DNA of 64,000 bases from Datisca glomerata (taxonomy: Eukaryota; Streptophyta; Magnoliopsida; Cucurbitales; Datiscaceae): positions 62,001 through 126,000 of the forward strand of contig QANY01005060.1 of NCBI GenBank assembly GCA_003255025.1. Direction: 5' to 3'. A model generated the notes under the pieces. That model made no database searches, was not told the DNA's origin, and worked only from the letters and a program-made list of their open reading frames with translations. This document shows, one piece after another, positions 1 through 13,435 of this stretch (within the stretch, counting starts at the first letter, position 1; every line of letters starts with the position of its first letter). Made by a program: the position numbers and the translations under genes.

Positions 1-71
1 TTGTTACCTAGTTTTAGGTTATAGAAATGTGACTATTCAAGTAACTGTCTAATTCGGATGTCGTTTTCTAG

Positions 72-1034
72 GTTGCTTGTGGTGTAATGAAAGAACCGGC
101 TCCATGTGGACCGGGTCCATGGGGTGGTGATGGCGGAAGACCATGGGATGATGGAGTTTTTTCAGGGATTAAACTGATATACATAACAAGGTCACCTGAA
201 GCCATATGCTCGATACAGATTGAGTATGATCGGAATGGGCAATCTGTTTGGTCTGTTAAGCATGGTGGCAATGGAGGATCCATCACACATAGGGTAAAGT
301 TTTTAAAAAAGTTCAATTACTTTGCTTAGAGATTCTAACTTCTCATTTAGTCTGTTTAAATGACACGGACACTTCCTTCATTTTAAAAAATGACCCTTAT
401 GTCCATTCAGTGAGAAAACCGTTAGTTTATTTGTGGAAGTTCAAAAATATCTTTAACCATTTTTGTAGAAAATGATTTCTGAAAATGGGTTCAGAAGGAT
501 AGAAGTGAACAATTTAGAATCTGAAAATGGTTTTGGGTTAGAAATTCACAGTTGAAGAAAATATTACGGTAAATCTGGTAATAAAATTATTTAACAGCGT
601 TAGTGTAACAAATATTGTTTTTGAGTTTTTTTTACATTAAATCTATAAAATAAGGGAGATTTGTGTCATTTTCTAAAATAAAAAAGATTTCCGTGTCATC
701 ATGGGTAGCCATTGACTCTTTCCTTGAAAATGTGTAGATAAAATTGGAGTCTCCACATGAAGTGCTGATTTGTGTATCAGGCTATTATGGTAACATTAGT
801 GGAGATGAGAAGCATAATAAAGTGATAAAGTCACTAACATTGTACACTAGTAGAGGGAAGTATGGTCCATTTGGGGAAGAAATAGGAACATTTTTCACTT
901 CAACTACAACAGAAGGAAAGGTGGTGGGTTTCCATGGGAGGAGCAGCTTGTATTTGGATGCAATTGGAATTCATATGCAACACTGGCTTGGAAGCCAAAA
1001 GACCATCAAGTCTTCTCTGTTTAAGCTGTTTTGA
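72..1034 (+). CDS. Jacalin-related (mannose-binding) lectin, last two exons
   Basis: Two exons encode one jacalin domain, a beta-prism carbohydrate-binding fold; such plant lectins bind mannose or galactose and often act in defence. Exon A (about 72-293) gives GPWGGDGGRPWDDG, the usual start of the fold, and HGGNGGS. It ends AGG|GTAAAG. Exon B (738-1034) starts after TAG and gives the LCVSGYYG-like stretch, SLTLYTSRGKYGPFG, and GFHGRSSLYLDAIG near the C-terminus, stop TGA at 1032-1034. Splicing 293 to 738 keeps the frame (THR|IKLES). An in-frame ATG lies at 87, but a good acceptor (TTTTCTAG, AG at 70-71) precedes GTTGCT and reads through it, so I infer an upstream exon outside the window that holds the true start or further jacalin domains. 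No stop or frameshift is seen, so the gene may be active. Family assignment is firm; sugar specificity is not visible. Confidence 0.88.
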
Positions 1035-1653
1035 TTCTTGACTTGTGTAAAGTTTTGACCAATCTCTAATGCTATTTGTGTATTATTGTATAAGTCTGCT
1101 GTAACGGCCAGTATGATATTATGGATACTTGTGATGATAATTGAAATGTGTTGAACAGTGAGGAATAACATTTTAGGTAGCCACAGTAGGATATTATAAA
1201 TGTATTGTAGGTATTTTAAATATGTTGTTGGTATCACATTATTCAACATATTTTAGGTATTTATGGTACATTTTAGGTATTTATGGTACCATACAGACTG
1301 TCCCTGTATTATTTTGACAAAAAACAATGTTGATTCAATAACTACTTTTCTTTTATGCATTATTACTAAATAAAAAATATTTCCTTTTTAATGCGGCAAG
1401 CTTTGCAATAATTCGTCTTTACTGTTGGGTTTGAATTTAGTTTTCAAAATAACTGAGATAATCTTTGAATTAATTCATATATTTTTAACAGAAATGAAAC
1501 TTTTACCAAACATTTGCTAAAAAGCTAAAGGAGAAAATTTTAGTACCCAATCATATATTTTTATGAATTCATTTATTTTCTCATCAAAATATAAATATAA
1601 TATTAAATTTTAAGACATGTAATAATAAATTATTTAAAGGAGGGTTGAGTTTT
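1035..1653. other. AT-rich 3' flank, no gene seen
   Basis: This stretch holds the lectin 3' untranslated region and downstream AT-rich DNA. Around 1195-1290 short phrases such as ATTTTAGGTA and TTATGGTAC recur. I see no conserved reading frame, RNA gene or clear transposon end. Confidence 0.5.
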
Positions 1654-2408
1654 CAGTAATTTGTGATGACCAAATTTTTTAAGTAATTGCTTCAAATAAT
1701 TAATTTTTAAATCTCATTTTAGAATATAGGAGGTTTTTTTACTTTAAAAAATAGATCACTTTTATTTTAATGTCACTTCATCAATCATTTAATGATAAAA
1801 AATGAATACACATTAATACCTTGATTTTACACAGTAATTTGTGATGACCAAAATTTTTAAGTAATCGCTCCAAGTAATCAATTTTTAAATCTCAATTTGA
1901 AATATAGTAGGGTTTTTTTTACTTTGAAAAAAAATACAACTTTTAATTTTAATGTCACCTCATCAATAATTTAATGATAACAATGAATAGACATTAATAC
2001 ATTGATTTTACACCGTCATTTATGATGACCAAAATTTTTAAGTAATTGCTCTAAATAATCAATTTTTAAATCTCAATTTAAAATATAATAGGTTTTTTAT
2101 TACTTTGGAAAAATAAACAAAATTTTGATTTTAAAGTCACCTCATCAATCATTTAATGATAAAAAATGACAAAAATGTTTTTTATTTGCAAAAATGACAA
2201 AAATGTTTTTTATTTGTAAAAAATGACCGAATTTGACTGTAGTAAATAAATTATTTATAAAAATTACACGTGGTAAATAATTATTTACTATATTTCGGTC
2301 ATTTTTGCCATAAAAACATTTTCTGGACATTTTCGTAACTTGAACTAGGAAATGGGCTATTTTTGTAGTTCTCCCAAAAATGAATAGACATTAATACCTT
2401 GATTTTAC
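1654..2408. repeat. 178-bp tandem repeat, three copies
   Basis: Three head-to-tail copies start at 1654, 1832 and 2013 (period 178-181 bp), each opening with a form of CAGTAATTTGTGATGACC and closing with TGAATA(G/C)ACATTAATACC and TTGATTTTACA. The copies are clearly alike but diverged by point changes and small indels. The third is interrupted after about 2167 by foreign sequence and resumes near 2380. The length is in the range of a plant satellite monomer, but three copies make only a short local array. Confidence 0.85.
2168..2379. mobile_element. Small insertion inside third 178-bp repeat, MITE-like
   Basis: About 212 bp absent from the two other repeat copies. It begins with a doubled AAAAATGACAAAAATGTTTT unit and holds an inverted pair AAAATGACCGAA (near 2219) and TTCGGTCATTTT (near 2294). 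Its right side (ACTACAAAAATAGCCCATTT on the minus strand) resembles ends of short Mutator-like elements in plants. It has no coding capacity. I did not find a clean target duplication, so the exact ends are uncertain. Confidence 0.5.
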
Positions 2409-3880
2409 AGAATTTCGGTTTGATTGTAGTTATAGTTTTTGTTTATTTTTAATATATTTTATTTAAAGAATTTAATGGTATCCTAAAATTTTGCTAAGGT
2501 GTTTTATAGAATCATCATACCACTTAATTACTAATGAATCAGATTTCAAAATGGAATATTTTATTAATTAATGTGGTATAGGGAAGTTAATATTGGCTTC
2601 GTTTTTTAAGGTGAATGGAGGATGGGAATTTTTTGTTTTTAAAATTTTCGTTAAATATGTTAATTACTGTTTATAGAAATTATAATTATATAATTAAAGT
2701 ATTAATATCTGTCATAATTGAGTCAATTATATCACTTATTTACATATAATTTACTTAAGCGTACAAAAAAATTATGTATCAATTTATTAAAAATTTTGAA
2801 TTTAGATCATTGTTCGAATTATCACTGATTTATTGTTGATTTTTATCGATTTAATTTGATTTTTTTAACATTTTTTATTCAATATTTAATTGATTGAGGA
2901 ATTTAATAAAGTAGCGGTTTAGATGAATATTAAAGATTTTGCTAATTACAGTTTAAATATATTGTTAATTATAGTTTTCTAATTTATAGATATATCGATT
3001 AAGTATATCAGATTTACATATATGATTTACCCCAAAATATATATAGTATATTATATATAAAGGAAATGTATATTTATCTAAAATTATTGACTATTTAGAA
3101 AACTTGTTATTTATCTAAATTTATTAAAAATCAGTTATTTCTTAAAACACGTCAAGTATTATGTAAAATTTTCTATATCTTAAGATAATGTGTTATCAAT
3201 CTGACAAGATATGTTCACACTGTTAGTTTTAATTCTTAAAACGTTTTTGTATTAAAATCAAAGTGAAAATACAACGTGTAGTTGTTAGAACTCCATTATA
3301 GCCGAGGGGCAAATATCCACTTTTATAGACCAAGAATCTTATGTAAACATTTATTCTTAGATGGCCTACCCTTTGCAATCATGCAAGATCAGTGTGGAAC
3401 ATAACACATTGAAATGTCATGTCACATTTTAATGTTTTTTGTCATGTTATAAGCATGTCTAACTTGTTTTTTTTAATAAATTGTATGTGCACGTCACATG
3501 ATATTTTTCTGATAAATTTATAAATTTCAAGAAGATCAAAATAGTGCAAGCAGGGTCAAACTCAGATACCCATTCATATAAAGAGAAGAGATTATAACAA
3601 ATGAGATTCAAATATATTTAAATGGAATTGCAGATAAGATTTGAATATGTAAAGAAAAAATAAATTCTAAATTATTAAGTACATATGTGATCTCATGTCA
3701 TGTACATTACAACATCAGTTCAATCATTGATAAATGACTCTAAATTTCCAATTAATTCAATGAAGCTTTTCTCAAAGCCCTTTGATCAACTAACAATTTG
3801 AGTATGAGTCATTAAGATTAAGATTAATATACTCAGCTAAATAATTATCAATGCAAACAAAGAAAGATATGTGTAAACTC
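2409..3880. other. AT-rich spacer, nothing recognised
   Basis: Very AT-rich, without a supported reading frame, RNA gene or repeat family that I can name. Confidence 0.5.
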
Positions 3881-3882
3881 AG

Positions 3883-4090
3883 TGGGGTTGACCGAGTGGT
3901 AGGAAGCCTAGCCTTAAGGCGCATGACTCGAGTAGAGGTAAAAAATATTGAGTTCGAGCCTCAACTCCTTGGAAAAAATTTCCTGAGCCAACGACTTAAA
4001 CCCTCCACGATGGTGATTGGTCATTTAATTTAAAGATTTAAAGATACACTAAGTCAACATCCAAAAAAAGAAATAAAGATAATAATTAAA
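3883..4090 (+). mobile_element. tRNA-Leu-derived SINE-like sequence
   Basis: The head looks like a tRNA-Leu: A-box-like TTGACCGAGTGGTA at 3888-3901, then TAAGGCGCATGACTCGAG, which resembles the D-loop end and anticodon arm of tRNA-Leu, and a B-box-like GAGTTCGAGCC at 3950-3960. TTGAG-TTCGAGC-CTCAA can form a T-arm. The acceptor stem does not fold together with this T-arm, there are extra bases in the D-arm, and about 110 bp of unrelated body and an A-rich tail follow (about 4060-4110). That combination fits a SINE with an internal pol III promoter better than a working tRNA gene. A possible short target duplication (AAAGATA near 3864 and 4077) is weak. Confidence 0.5.
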
Positions 4091-4110
4091 ATTAGAAAAA
4101 AAAAACATAA

Positions 4111-5383
4111 CTGTCTCCATCTCTTTCTCTATTCTAGAGGTTAATGTCAAAATCTTTTTCCTATTTCCAAATCACAGTTCAATTTGGAACAGGAAACCAA
4201 CTTTCATGCATGTGATATATAGAAAATGTCAGACAAGTAAATAATGTCAGCTTTGAAAAGGGATACATACAGTTTTCCTAAAGATGATCAGAGATAGTGT
4301 AGTTCACTGTGTCTAGTTTGCTATCGATGAATCTCATCGACATAATGTCAAATGAATTACCTTTTCTTTTAAACGAACATAAACATGAACATGAAGTGAT
4401 TATGTTCCGCTAATATTTAATGGTTTATATGGAATAAACGGCTTATATCGGTTGAGTTATGAGTACGTAAAAAAAGTTAAGGTTTTAAAATTTATTTTTA
4501 ACTGTAATTTTTCAGTTCAATGATCGAGACATAAATTCATAAATTTTAAGAACATGAGAGAATTTTGATACTTACAACTCTCACATGTGCCGGCATAGCT
4601 ATCAAGCCTACCATGCGTTGCTTTTTACTTCGATTTACGTCTAATCTCATTTGCTTAATCATGTAGCTTTGTTGTTGTGATCAATAACAACATATTAGCG
4701 GGTACATGATTTCTCACCTGTTGCATATATTGAGAGAAATGTGATGTATCTTCAAATGTAATACTTTCTTGTCGCAGATATATTTTATGGATCTGATAAA
4801 GGGTTTATCATAATTATCAATATATGTTATTTTTATAATTGTTATTTAAAATCTGAGTTACAAGTTTTCGCATCAAACTTTGTTTTTCCTTTAAAAAGGA
4901 AAGGTAAAATTAAGAAATAAAATTTGGAAGGCATTTAGAAAGCAAAATATATTCCAACTTTGAGATCTTGATAAAGGAGTAAAATCTTTCTTTCTAGTAG
5001 TACAAATGGATTTATAATTTAGTTTCATATTATAATAAAGGTTAAATAAAAGCTCATCAAATGGAAAATTGATGATGATAATGAAAACAAATGGGGATTG
5101 AGCTGTAAAAATCATGGGAAAAAGGGGGGGGGGGGAAGCAAACTTTCAAGCTTCTCACATTCTTTGCACTACCACTTTGTCTAAAGCCTAAAATGGAGAT
5201 TAGCCTACCTTATAATTAAGTTAATAAAAGAAGAGGAAATTTATTTAGATAATTAATTAATTAATTAATTAGAATATTAAATAATCTAAGGAATGATTGG
5301 GGGTCATGGAGAAAAAGAGATAGGTTGATTCTCTCTTTAATAAAAGTGGGTTATTTTTTTTCTTAATTTTTTGAGGCTCATTG
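4111..5383. other. AT-rich spacer with a 12-G homopolymer
   Basis: No supported gene. A run of 12 G lies at 5124-5135, rare in such AT-rich DNA, and a short (TTAA/AATT)n run at about 5251-5271. Confidence 0.5.
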
Positions 5384-6870
5384 TCTACAAAGTGACAGTT
5401 GTGTAGGTCCATAAGGCCTATTGCTTTGCAATTTGGTAGATCATTTTGTCGTATAAATTGGGTTTTTATCTTAACATAATTAATATTGTCGTAAGAAAAC
5501 ATAGAATAAGCCCTTTTTTTGCTTCACATGATGATGGAAAACATGCATTTAATAATTAAAAAGACTCCTTAAATTGTCCTAAAATCTCTACTCAGTTTTG
5601 CTCCCATAGGCTAAGCGGCTTGCTGAAATTTGGTGCCTCAAACTTCTTGCTGGCCAGTTAAGTTTCGTAATATGAAGATATATTAAGGAGATATATTAAG
5701 AAAAATATTTGTTTGATATTGTGTATTGGATGAGTTTCATAATTCTAATAGGAAAGGAATTGCGGTTTTGAATGTTTATATAAATTTGTGATTAAGAAAT
5801 GATTATGACTCTACTTCAACAAATGGTTGACTCTACCATAAAAAGAGCATCTCGTGATCGTACGAATGTTATATCCTAGGAGATAGATGACAGTCTAAAG
5901 ATGTCAGATAAGCTCTATCAAGAGATGATATCCCATTATATTGAGGCTGGTCAGAGATTTTGGTCGTGGTGAAAACGATTTTCAAACTAGTGAGTTGGTT
6001 CGAGTTCAATCAAGAAGTGACAATTATGTAATGTGATTTGAATTAAGTAGTTGTGTCGATGTTAAATATGTAATGTGATAGTGATTATTAAGATAACCGT
6101 GAAAGTAGATAAATTTAACGAACCACATTACATGTTAAAAATATCGTTATGTTATTGATTGTATTTGACACTTTCGTTACAACTATGTGAAAATTTAATT
6201 GGTAATCACGGGTCTCTTCGAATAAAAAGGTGGTCTCTAGTTCAAGTTTAATTTTTCCAAAAAATGATTGAAGAGGGATAAAAATCTGTGTTATAGTAGG
6301 AAAGAAAGCAAATTAATTAATTAACTTAATAGTCATATAAGTAATCAAAAGGCATGATTAATTGGAGTAATATATAAATTATTTTCTACTTTATATAATA
6401 AATTATTATTAATTATATTCTCTTCCACTTCTATAGGCCGCATCGCACATTTGACAAACAAATGTTTATTTTTAATTAATCATAAACGTAAGGATCAATT
6501 ATTAAGCTCGTGATCATTAATATGCTGGTACTTAATTACCTAATACAAATAAAAAAGGCCCAAAGTTTTGCTTGGATTGAATTATATATGAATTTCCATA
6601 AATAATATAAAGTATATCCATAAAAATTAATAAATCAAAGAATATTTTGTGATATTATATATCTTTCTATAATAGAATTGAAGATCTTCTATATATTCTC
6701 CTCTACCAAAAAAGAATGTTATATTCTAAATAGAATCAACAAATTAGATAATATGATATGATCTTGAGGAATGTGCTTTTGCTCTGTCATAGATGTAGCA
6801 AACCCTAGATTTCAGTTAATTATTAGCCAAAATTAGTTAACCTATTTGGATAGTTAAAGTACATGATAAA
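5384..6870. repeat. Local duplication, copy 1
   Basis: Three blocks here recur in the same order and orientation downstream: 5384-5540 with 7193-7340 (shared GGCCTATTGCTTTGCA), 6265-6365 with 9762-9860 (shared TAGGAAAGAAAGC then AATTAATTAATTA), and 6415-6870 with 10690-11150 (shared TTCTCCTCTACCAAAAAAGA). Spacing grows in copy 2, so it has taken up insertions. No coding sequence is recognisable in the blocks. Confidence 0.75.
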
Positions 6871-7192
6871 TGTAATCACTATTTGTTTTGGTTTCCAAAT
6901 TTTTTAGTTAATAAAATTTGACACAATTTATTATCTTATTATTTTTATCAAAATTACATTATAAATTTAAAAAAAATAAAAAAATATGACTTAAGCTTAC
7001 GATATCTAAGATATGAGTGTGAAATTTTAACCAATTAGGTCAACTCAATTTATTATATTTACAATCTTATTTAAACTATATATTATTTGATATGACATGT
7101 ACATTTTTTGAAATTTTTAAGAGTTTAAAAAATATTAATAAAAATATGAAAAAGTATGCAATTTTTGATACCCTTGTTTCTTAATTAATTTT

Positions 7193-10100
7193 GTCTACAC
7201 GTGTCAGTTGCGTAGGTCCACGTGGCCTATTGCTTTGCATTCTGGTAGAACATTTAGGTCGTAAAGAATTTCATCTCAAAATTATTGTATTAAGAAAATA
7301 AAGTATTCCTTTTTTATGTCACATATGATGGGAAACTTCTTTTTTTATCCAACATTATACATATTTTACTAGAACTAAATAATAATTTAATAATATAACT
7401 AAGGTGGTCTAAACCTACTTCTTACAATTAAACAATTTATGTAAAAACAAATTTTCATTTTTCTAAATTTTAGGTTTGACCACATTAAAATTTAAGTTGT
7501 AGTCTTTTTTTTTTAAATTTCAGTTTAATCCTATTTACTATTCATTTTTAATTCTCAACTCAAATCTCTAACCACATCAGTCATTGATTTTGCCATATTT
7601 TCCCTAAATTCTTCCACCCAACTCACTCTACAATTGAGTTCCAAACAAAATCAATTTGAAATTGAATTGAAAAATCTACGCTGTTCAAATTCTGAATTAC
7701 AGATTGATATAATCTCGTAAAAGAAAGTGACCGACACTAGAATAAACATCTTGTTCAGTCCTTGATAATGGCAATGCTTGAGTATAAAGATAAAAATCTA
7801 AAACTACATGACTCTAACCATTACTATACTTAGCTGTTCACCAACAAATTATGTTACATCTTTTATTTTTCTAAACCACATTACAGACCAATATTATAAT
7901 ACAAGGAAAGTTCTTTCGTCGTCTCTACAAGATTTCTTACTTTCCCGCTTGTCTCATATCTGTTGCACAACCAGTCCGCTCCTTTAGAGCTCCAACACTA
8001 ACTTTTTCGATCCCATCCAACACTAACCTTACAGAAATCCTAGTAGATAGATTAATTTATAGAAGGGAAGTTATTAAATGGCGTAAATAAAAAATAAGTG
8101 AAGTAATAACCTTTTTATATATTTTTATTACGAATAGTTATTTGCCTTATCTATATTGCCATTGTTTTACAGTTTTCATCAGACTTGGTGATATTCAATT
8201 TACCAATTAAAAAGTCAAGGAAGTTTAAATCACCCTTAAAAATGGAGTTATGGAAGTTTTTGGTGATTGGATCTATGCAATTTTAATTTCAAATATTTAA
8301 TGTGCTGAAATTGTCAAAAATAACTTCTCTCCTTCCATCCTTTCAAATTTTATTTTACTCTTCAAAAATTAAGCTTTCTTCAAGCTCCATTATTTTTGTG
8401 CATCATATGTTTCAGAGAAAAAAAATATTTTGTGAGTTTATAAAAGTTTTAATCACGATTGTTGTTAATTATTCATAAAATATCAATTAGAACACACATT
8501 TGCATGACTCTCTCTTCTTCTTATATAATTTTCTTCAAAGTCCAGAAAAAGAAATGTAATCAAATGTTTCATTTTTCTTTTCTTGTGAACTTTTTTTAGT
8601 TTTAATCTATATATTCCATTTGATTATAGATTCTAAATATTTACATGATTTCTTCTTCTTTGTCTAATATAAACCTTTTACGATGAAACCAAAACAAAAC
8701 GTATTATAATTATGTTGTTAATTGGTTTGTGAAAGTATGAAGCGAACTAACAATTTTGTTGTTATTAAAATGTTAACGTGTTAGAAGAAGTTAATAAATT
8801 ATTTATATAATTATCAGTACTTGTTAATCATTTGTCGAACAATTATGTGATAATTTCATTATTATAATATTTTTTAAATCTTTTTTCTTGTATAATAGAT
8901 CAAGTTCCCCACTGTAAACATGCTAACACTTCGTCAAGATCTCCATTGTTGATTTTTTTATATATTATTTACGTTGAACTCTAAATATATTTCAAATATG
9001 TTGTTAATAAGTATTATAAATTTTTTATTGCTAATGACAAGTAAATCTGTAAACCTAAGAATCATCATCTATTTATGTATTGTTAGCATGCATTCTAAAC
9101 CTGTTAACATAAGAACTCTCCAGTAAATATGTAATTAACATTTAACAACCAATATATTGACATGAATCTTAAGCATTTAATATAAATATAGATGAATTAA
9201 AAAAATAGAGTAGAAAAAATACAGGATAATGATGATATCTTGTACCTGAACCGGTGGCTCACTTTATCTAAATGATGAGGAAGAGGACGGAAATATGCCA
9301 CTAAAAGACTCTACTGAGACAAAGCTATCAACAACAAACAAGTAAATAAAAGTAAGAAGATATTATGTTGGACAAGCTATTAACATTCATTCAGTATTAT
9401 GTTGAGAGAAATCATTAACATTCAATGGAAATTCATATTTATGATGGTATATCTCATTTTTATGCTCACCATTTTGTTATAGTTTAATCAAACAATAAAA
9501 TTAAGAAAAATAGAGGTATTGAATTTTAGAAAAGAAAGGAAACACAATGGGTCCTATTTAATGGAGGAATTTTTGGATATTAAGAGAGATTACATTTTTG
9601 TTTTTAAATCTAGCAAAAATTTAGTTAATAAGTGAGACTGGATTTGTGGCAAATTTATAGGGAGGTTATATTACGGTTGGTTTTTTTCCCCAGAAAGTCT
9701 TATTTTATGATAAGATGCTTTTGGTTTTGAGCCATTTTTTCTCCATTTATTCATTAAGATAAAATCTATGTGTTAGAGTAGGAAAGAAAGCTTAATTAAT
9801 TAATTAGCTAAAGTTATATATAATTGTCACATAAGAAAATCAAAATGCATGATTGTCTCAGATTAAATTACTAAGGTTCCAGCTTTCTTTATTTTCAATA
9901 GTCTTTAAATATTTCGTAGTATTTTTTGTCAAAAAATAATTCTTAATATTTGAAGTCCATTGGATTTAAAAACTTTGCACAAATATCATTAACTAATAAA
10001 AGTAAATAAGTAATTTACAATTCAATTAAGACATTGTCTACATTATAATCTTAATCTTTTGTGGGAAAATTTCATTCATTAATAACATATAATATACAAA

Positions 10101-11150
10101 TAAACATTTGTAACCTTTACATACGATAGGTTTCATCCCGTAAGTACGATTGTATGACAAATGAAAACACCAAAAACTCTTAATTGATTGATTAATAATA
10201 ATGACAAAATACAAAAACCAAGAGAAATTAAAAAAAAATAAAGAAGAAAATGCTTATAGAATATTAGGATGGAATAATAGAAATTAAAGTTTTGTGCTAA
10301 ATAAGATACTAATGCTAGAAAATTAGTACGGAAGAATATAAATAAAAGCATTAGCGCCCATAAAAATAGTTATTCTAGGAATTTAAAAGGAAAAAACTTG
10401 TTCATATTCGAAATTAGATTTAAAATTGTATTTTGAAGTCCCATTATATATTAACAAAATACTAAATAAAGAGAATGAAATTGGATATTAAAAAAGAAAA
10501 TTTTATAATTCATGATGGCATATATTAATTTCAATAACTTAAATTGTTAGAAACAAATGGAAAAGGTCATTATAGGTTTATTCATTAGCGATTGCTGATC
10601 AATGATAAACATGCACTAATTGTACTTGAATTTTGAATTACACTTAATTAGAGATAAGTTAATTATAGATGAAATTATAATTATTTTTAATATTCTCTTC
10701 CAATTTTATGGGCCACAAACATTTTTGACACCCAAATGTTTCCTTTTAATTAATCCCAAACATTTGGACAAAAAAGAATATATCCCAAACATATGGGTCA
10801 ATTATTAAGCTTCTGATCATTAATATACTTGACTTAATTACCTAATACAAATAAAAAAGACCCAAGTTTTGCATGGATAGAATTAAATATGAATATCCAT
10901 AAATAATATAAAGTAGATCCATAACAATAATAAATCAAAGAATATTTTATGATTTTATATGTCTTACTATAATATAATTGAAGATTTTCTATATATTCTC
11001 CTCTACCAAAAAAGAATGTCATATTCTAAATAGAATCAATAAAAGATATTATAGTATGATTTTGAGTGTATTCTGCTCTGTTCTAGATATGTATCAAACC
11101 CTGGATTTCAATTACTTACTAGCCAAAAACAATAACCTATTTGGATAGGT
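7193..11150. repeat. Local duplication, copy 2 (expanded)
   Basis: Counterpart of 5384-6870. The homologous blocks are 7193-7340, 9762-9860 and 10690-11150. Between them lie stretches with no counterpart in copy 1 (about 7345-9760 and 9865-10680), AT-rich and without a supported gene. Confidence 0.7.
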
Positions 11151-11960
11151 AAAGAAGGAAACATAGACAATTGCAATTGTTTCCAAAAAAAAACAATCAA
11201 TATTTTTGGGATTTAAAAACAACCTTGTTAGCTAATCAAATCTGTCAGAATTTCTAGATTTTACTTTTTTTTTTCCAGCTAACATGATAATTGTCTTCAT
11301 CCACATGTAAATTACATTGATTATCATGTAAATATATCAGAAAACTCAACCATCGAGTCAAAGATACTATAATATAAATATGAACACGTTATATTTAGTT
11401 CAACCATCTATTTATTTATCTCTATTAAAAATATTATTTGATGCCTATTAATAACACCGAAAATTCTATATTATTTGATGCTATATGTATGTATATTTTT
11501 TAAATTTAGGAACCCACTTATTTATCTCCATTGAAAATATAAATAAAATAATATATTATAAAACATAGATGATATTAAAAAGTCTTGATTTTCCAGGTAA
11601 AAAATTTCATCAAACTCCTCCTTTGGCATACAAACCAAGAGATACGATAGAGATAACAAAAAAATGTGCATCTCTCTCTTGTTAAAGTAAGTGAGAGATT
11701 TAAGTGTATAACTGTAACCCACTTCATCAAAAGTACATCGAAAATCTTTATGTACTTATAGTCTTTCCATCTTCTGTTTAAAGGAAGAAAATTCCGTTTG
11801 TTCTCCATAAAGATTAAAAATCATTTGTGTAGATTTCAATATATTCCCTATCTCTCCTTTTTCTCTCTCCATATCCAATATCATGGGCAGTGTTATGCAT
11901 AAAATCATCTAGATGACGATGGAAGCATATAATAGGTTGATGTAGGAATATAAAAATAAG
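11151..11960. other. AT-rich spacer, nothing recognised
   Basis: Only short chance reading frames; no family resemblance, repeat or RNA gene found. Confidence 0.45.
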
Positions 11961-13060
11961 AGATTGTTAATAATTATGTTTCTAAATTAGAGAACAAGTT
12001 CAAAAAGAAGTTCATTTGATTCGTGTTTGTTCAGAGTTAAGGGAATATGTCAATGATGTCACGCAGGTATAGTTACAGGTGTGATCTAGTCATAATAAAC
12101 GACAAATATAGCCTGAGAACGTGAAAGTTAAGATCTGAAGGGTGAAGTACAAACACTTTGAACCAGTCGATGACAAAATGCTCTTGGGAGGAGGAATTCA
12201 AAGAGAATTCTCCAAGTCTAGTAAGTAGAAAAAAATAACAAATGAAGCAAAAGTCCTTTACGAGGGAAGGTAACGCCTCTATTTATAGAGAAATTTTCAT
12301 GTGAGGTCCACTCCAATTAATCACTTGACTAATTGACAATGGATCCTACGTGATAACACCTCAACAAACTCATTGAGGTGGCGACATCCAGTTATCATTT
12401 GTTGTGACCATAATCACGTGGCCTCGGTATTTATGGAGAAGATTCTCAGGTACGCTACCTTTCACATTGCGTCACGTGTCACTTGCAGTGATCGTGAATC
12501 TGAAAAGAAAGAACATGGAGAGCGCGTCACATCGATCAGATAGGTTGTATTTGTTCGGTACCCCTCCCGAGGGGTGTCCTAACAACTAAGTCCATTCCAA
12601 CAATGAGAAGACGACACATTCACGACCCTTAAAGAGGTCATACTGATAGGGATAACCTTTTCAGTACAACGTAACCTCGTCCAAATTCTACCAAACCACA
12701 ACCCCCATCTTCTCAGGCGAGAGACTCACTTAATTCTTTATCACTTGACCTAGTGATTAGAAGGATATGAATGAATACATATGAAGAATACATAATACGA
12801 GATACACTTTATGTCAGTCGGTCACTAACGTGGATCAATCATTCACGTTGAAAAATCAAAGTTGACACTTGACAGTAGTTCATATATGAGTGACATGTGC
12901 CACATTGATGAGTCAAAATTATAGCGATCAACTATATTAGTGACGAGGGGTGCACCCATGCATAGTGTTTAGAATGTAATGAAGTGATAATGCACATGAC
13001 GTGAGAATAATATATGTATATTTTAAATATAGAGTTCATCATTATTTTCGTTATTTTCAT
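11960..13060. other. Less AT-rich island, possible decayed LTR or gene remnant
   Basis: Base composition is clearly richer in G and C than the flanks. At 12277-12290 the palindrome CTCTATTTATAGAG supplies a TATA-like box on both strands, and CACGTG occurs several times nearby (for example near 12415 and 12473). No protein similarity is recognisable on either strand. A remnant of a retrotransposon LTR is my best guess; I cannot define its ends. Confidence 0.25.
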
Positions 13061-13435
13061 TTAGCATGTATAAGCTGTGAGACTATATTAATTATCAATT
13101 CATAACGATACTGAATACTGTGATATTACATGAAAGCCTTTCTTTTAGAAAAAAAAACATTACACTACCTAATTTATTGGATTAAAAACGAGAATTGCCA
13201 TGTTCAAGGTTATATCATCAATTTTCTTAATTAATAATGAAAATAAACATTTACATTACAAGATCATTAAATTTGAATCTAAGAAAATCCTTCATTTATG
13301 TTCGGTGGTGTTAGTCATTCTCAACTCCAAAAGTTATCTTAAGAAGTGAAACTTTCATTCACACTTTTAAACTGACTACCAATTTTTTTCATAACGCATG
13401 TTAGAAAATCTAATCTTGAATCAGATAACTGTCGA

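Noticed and set aside
3888..3967. A functional tRNA-Leu gene
   Set aside because: T-arm and D-arm words are present, but the acceptor stem does not pair in the right register and extra bases disrupt the D-arm.
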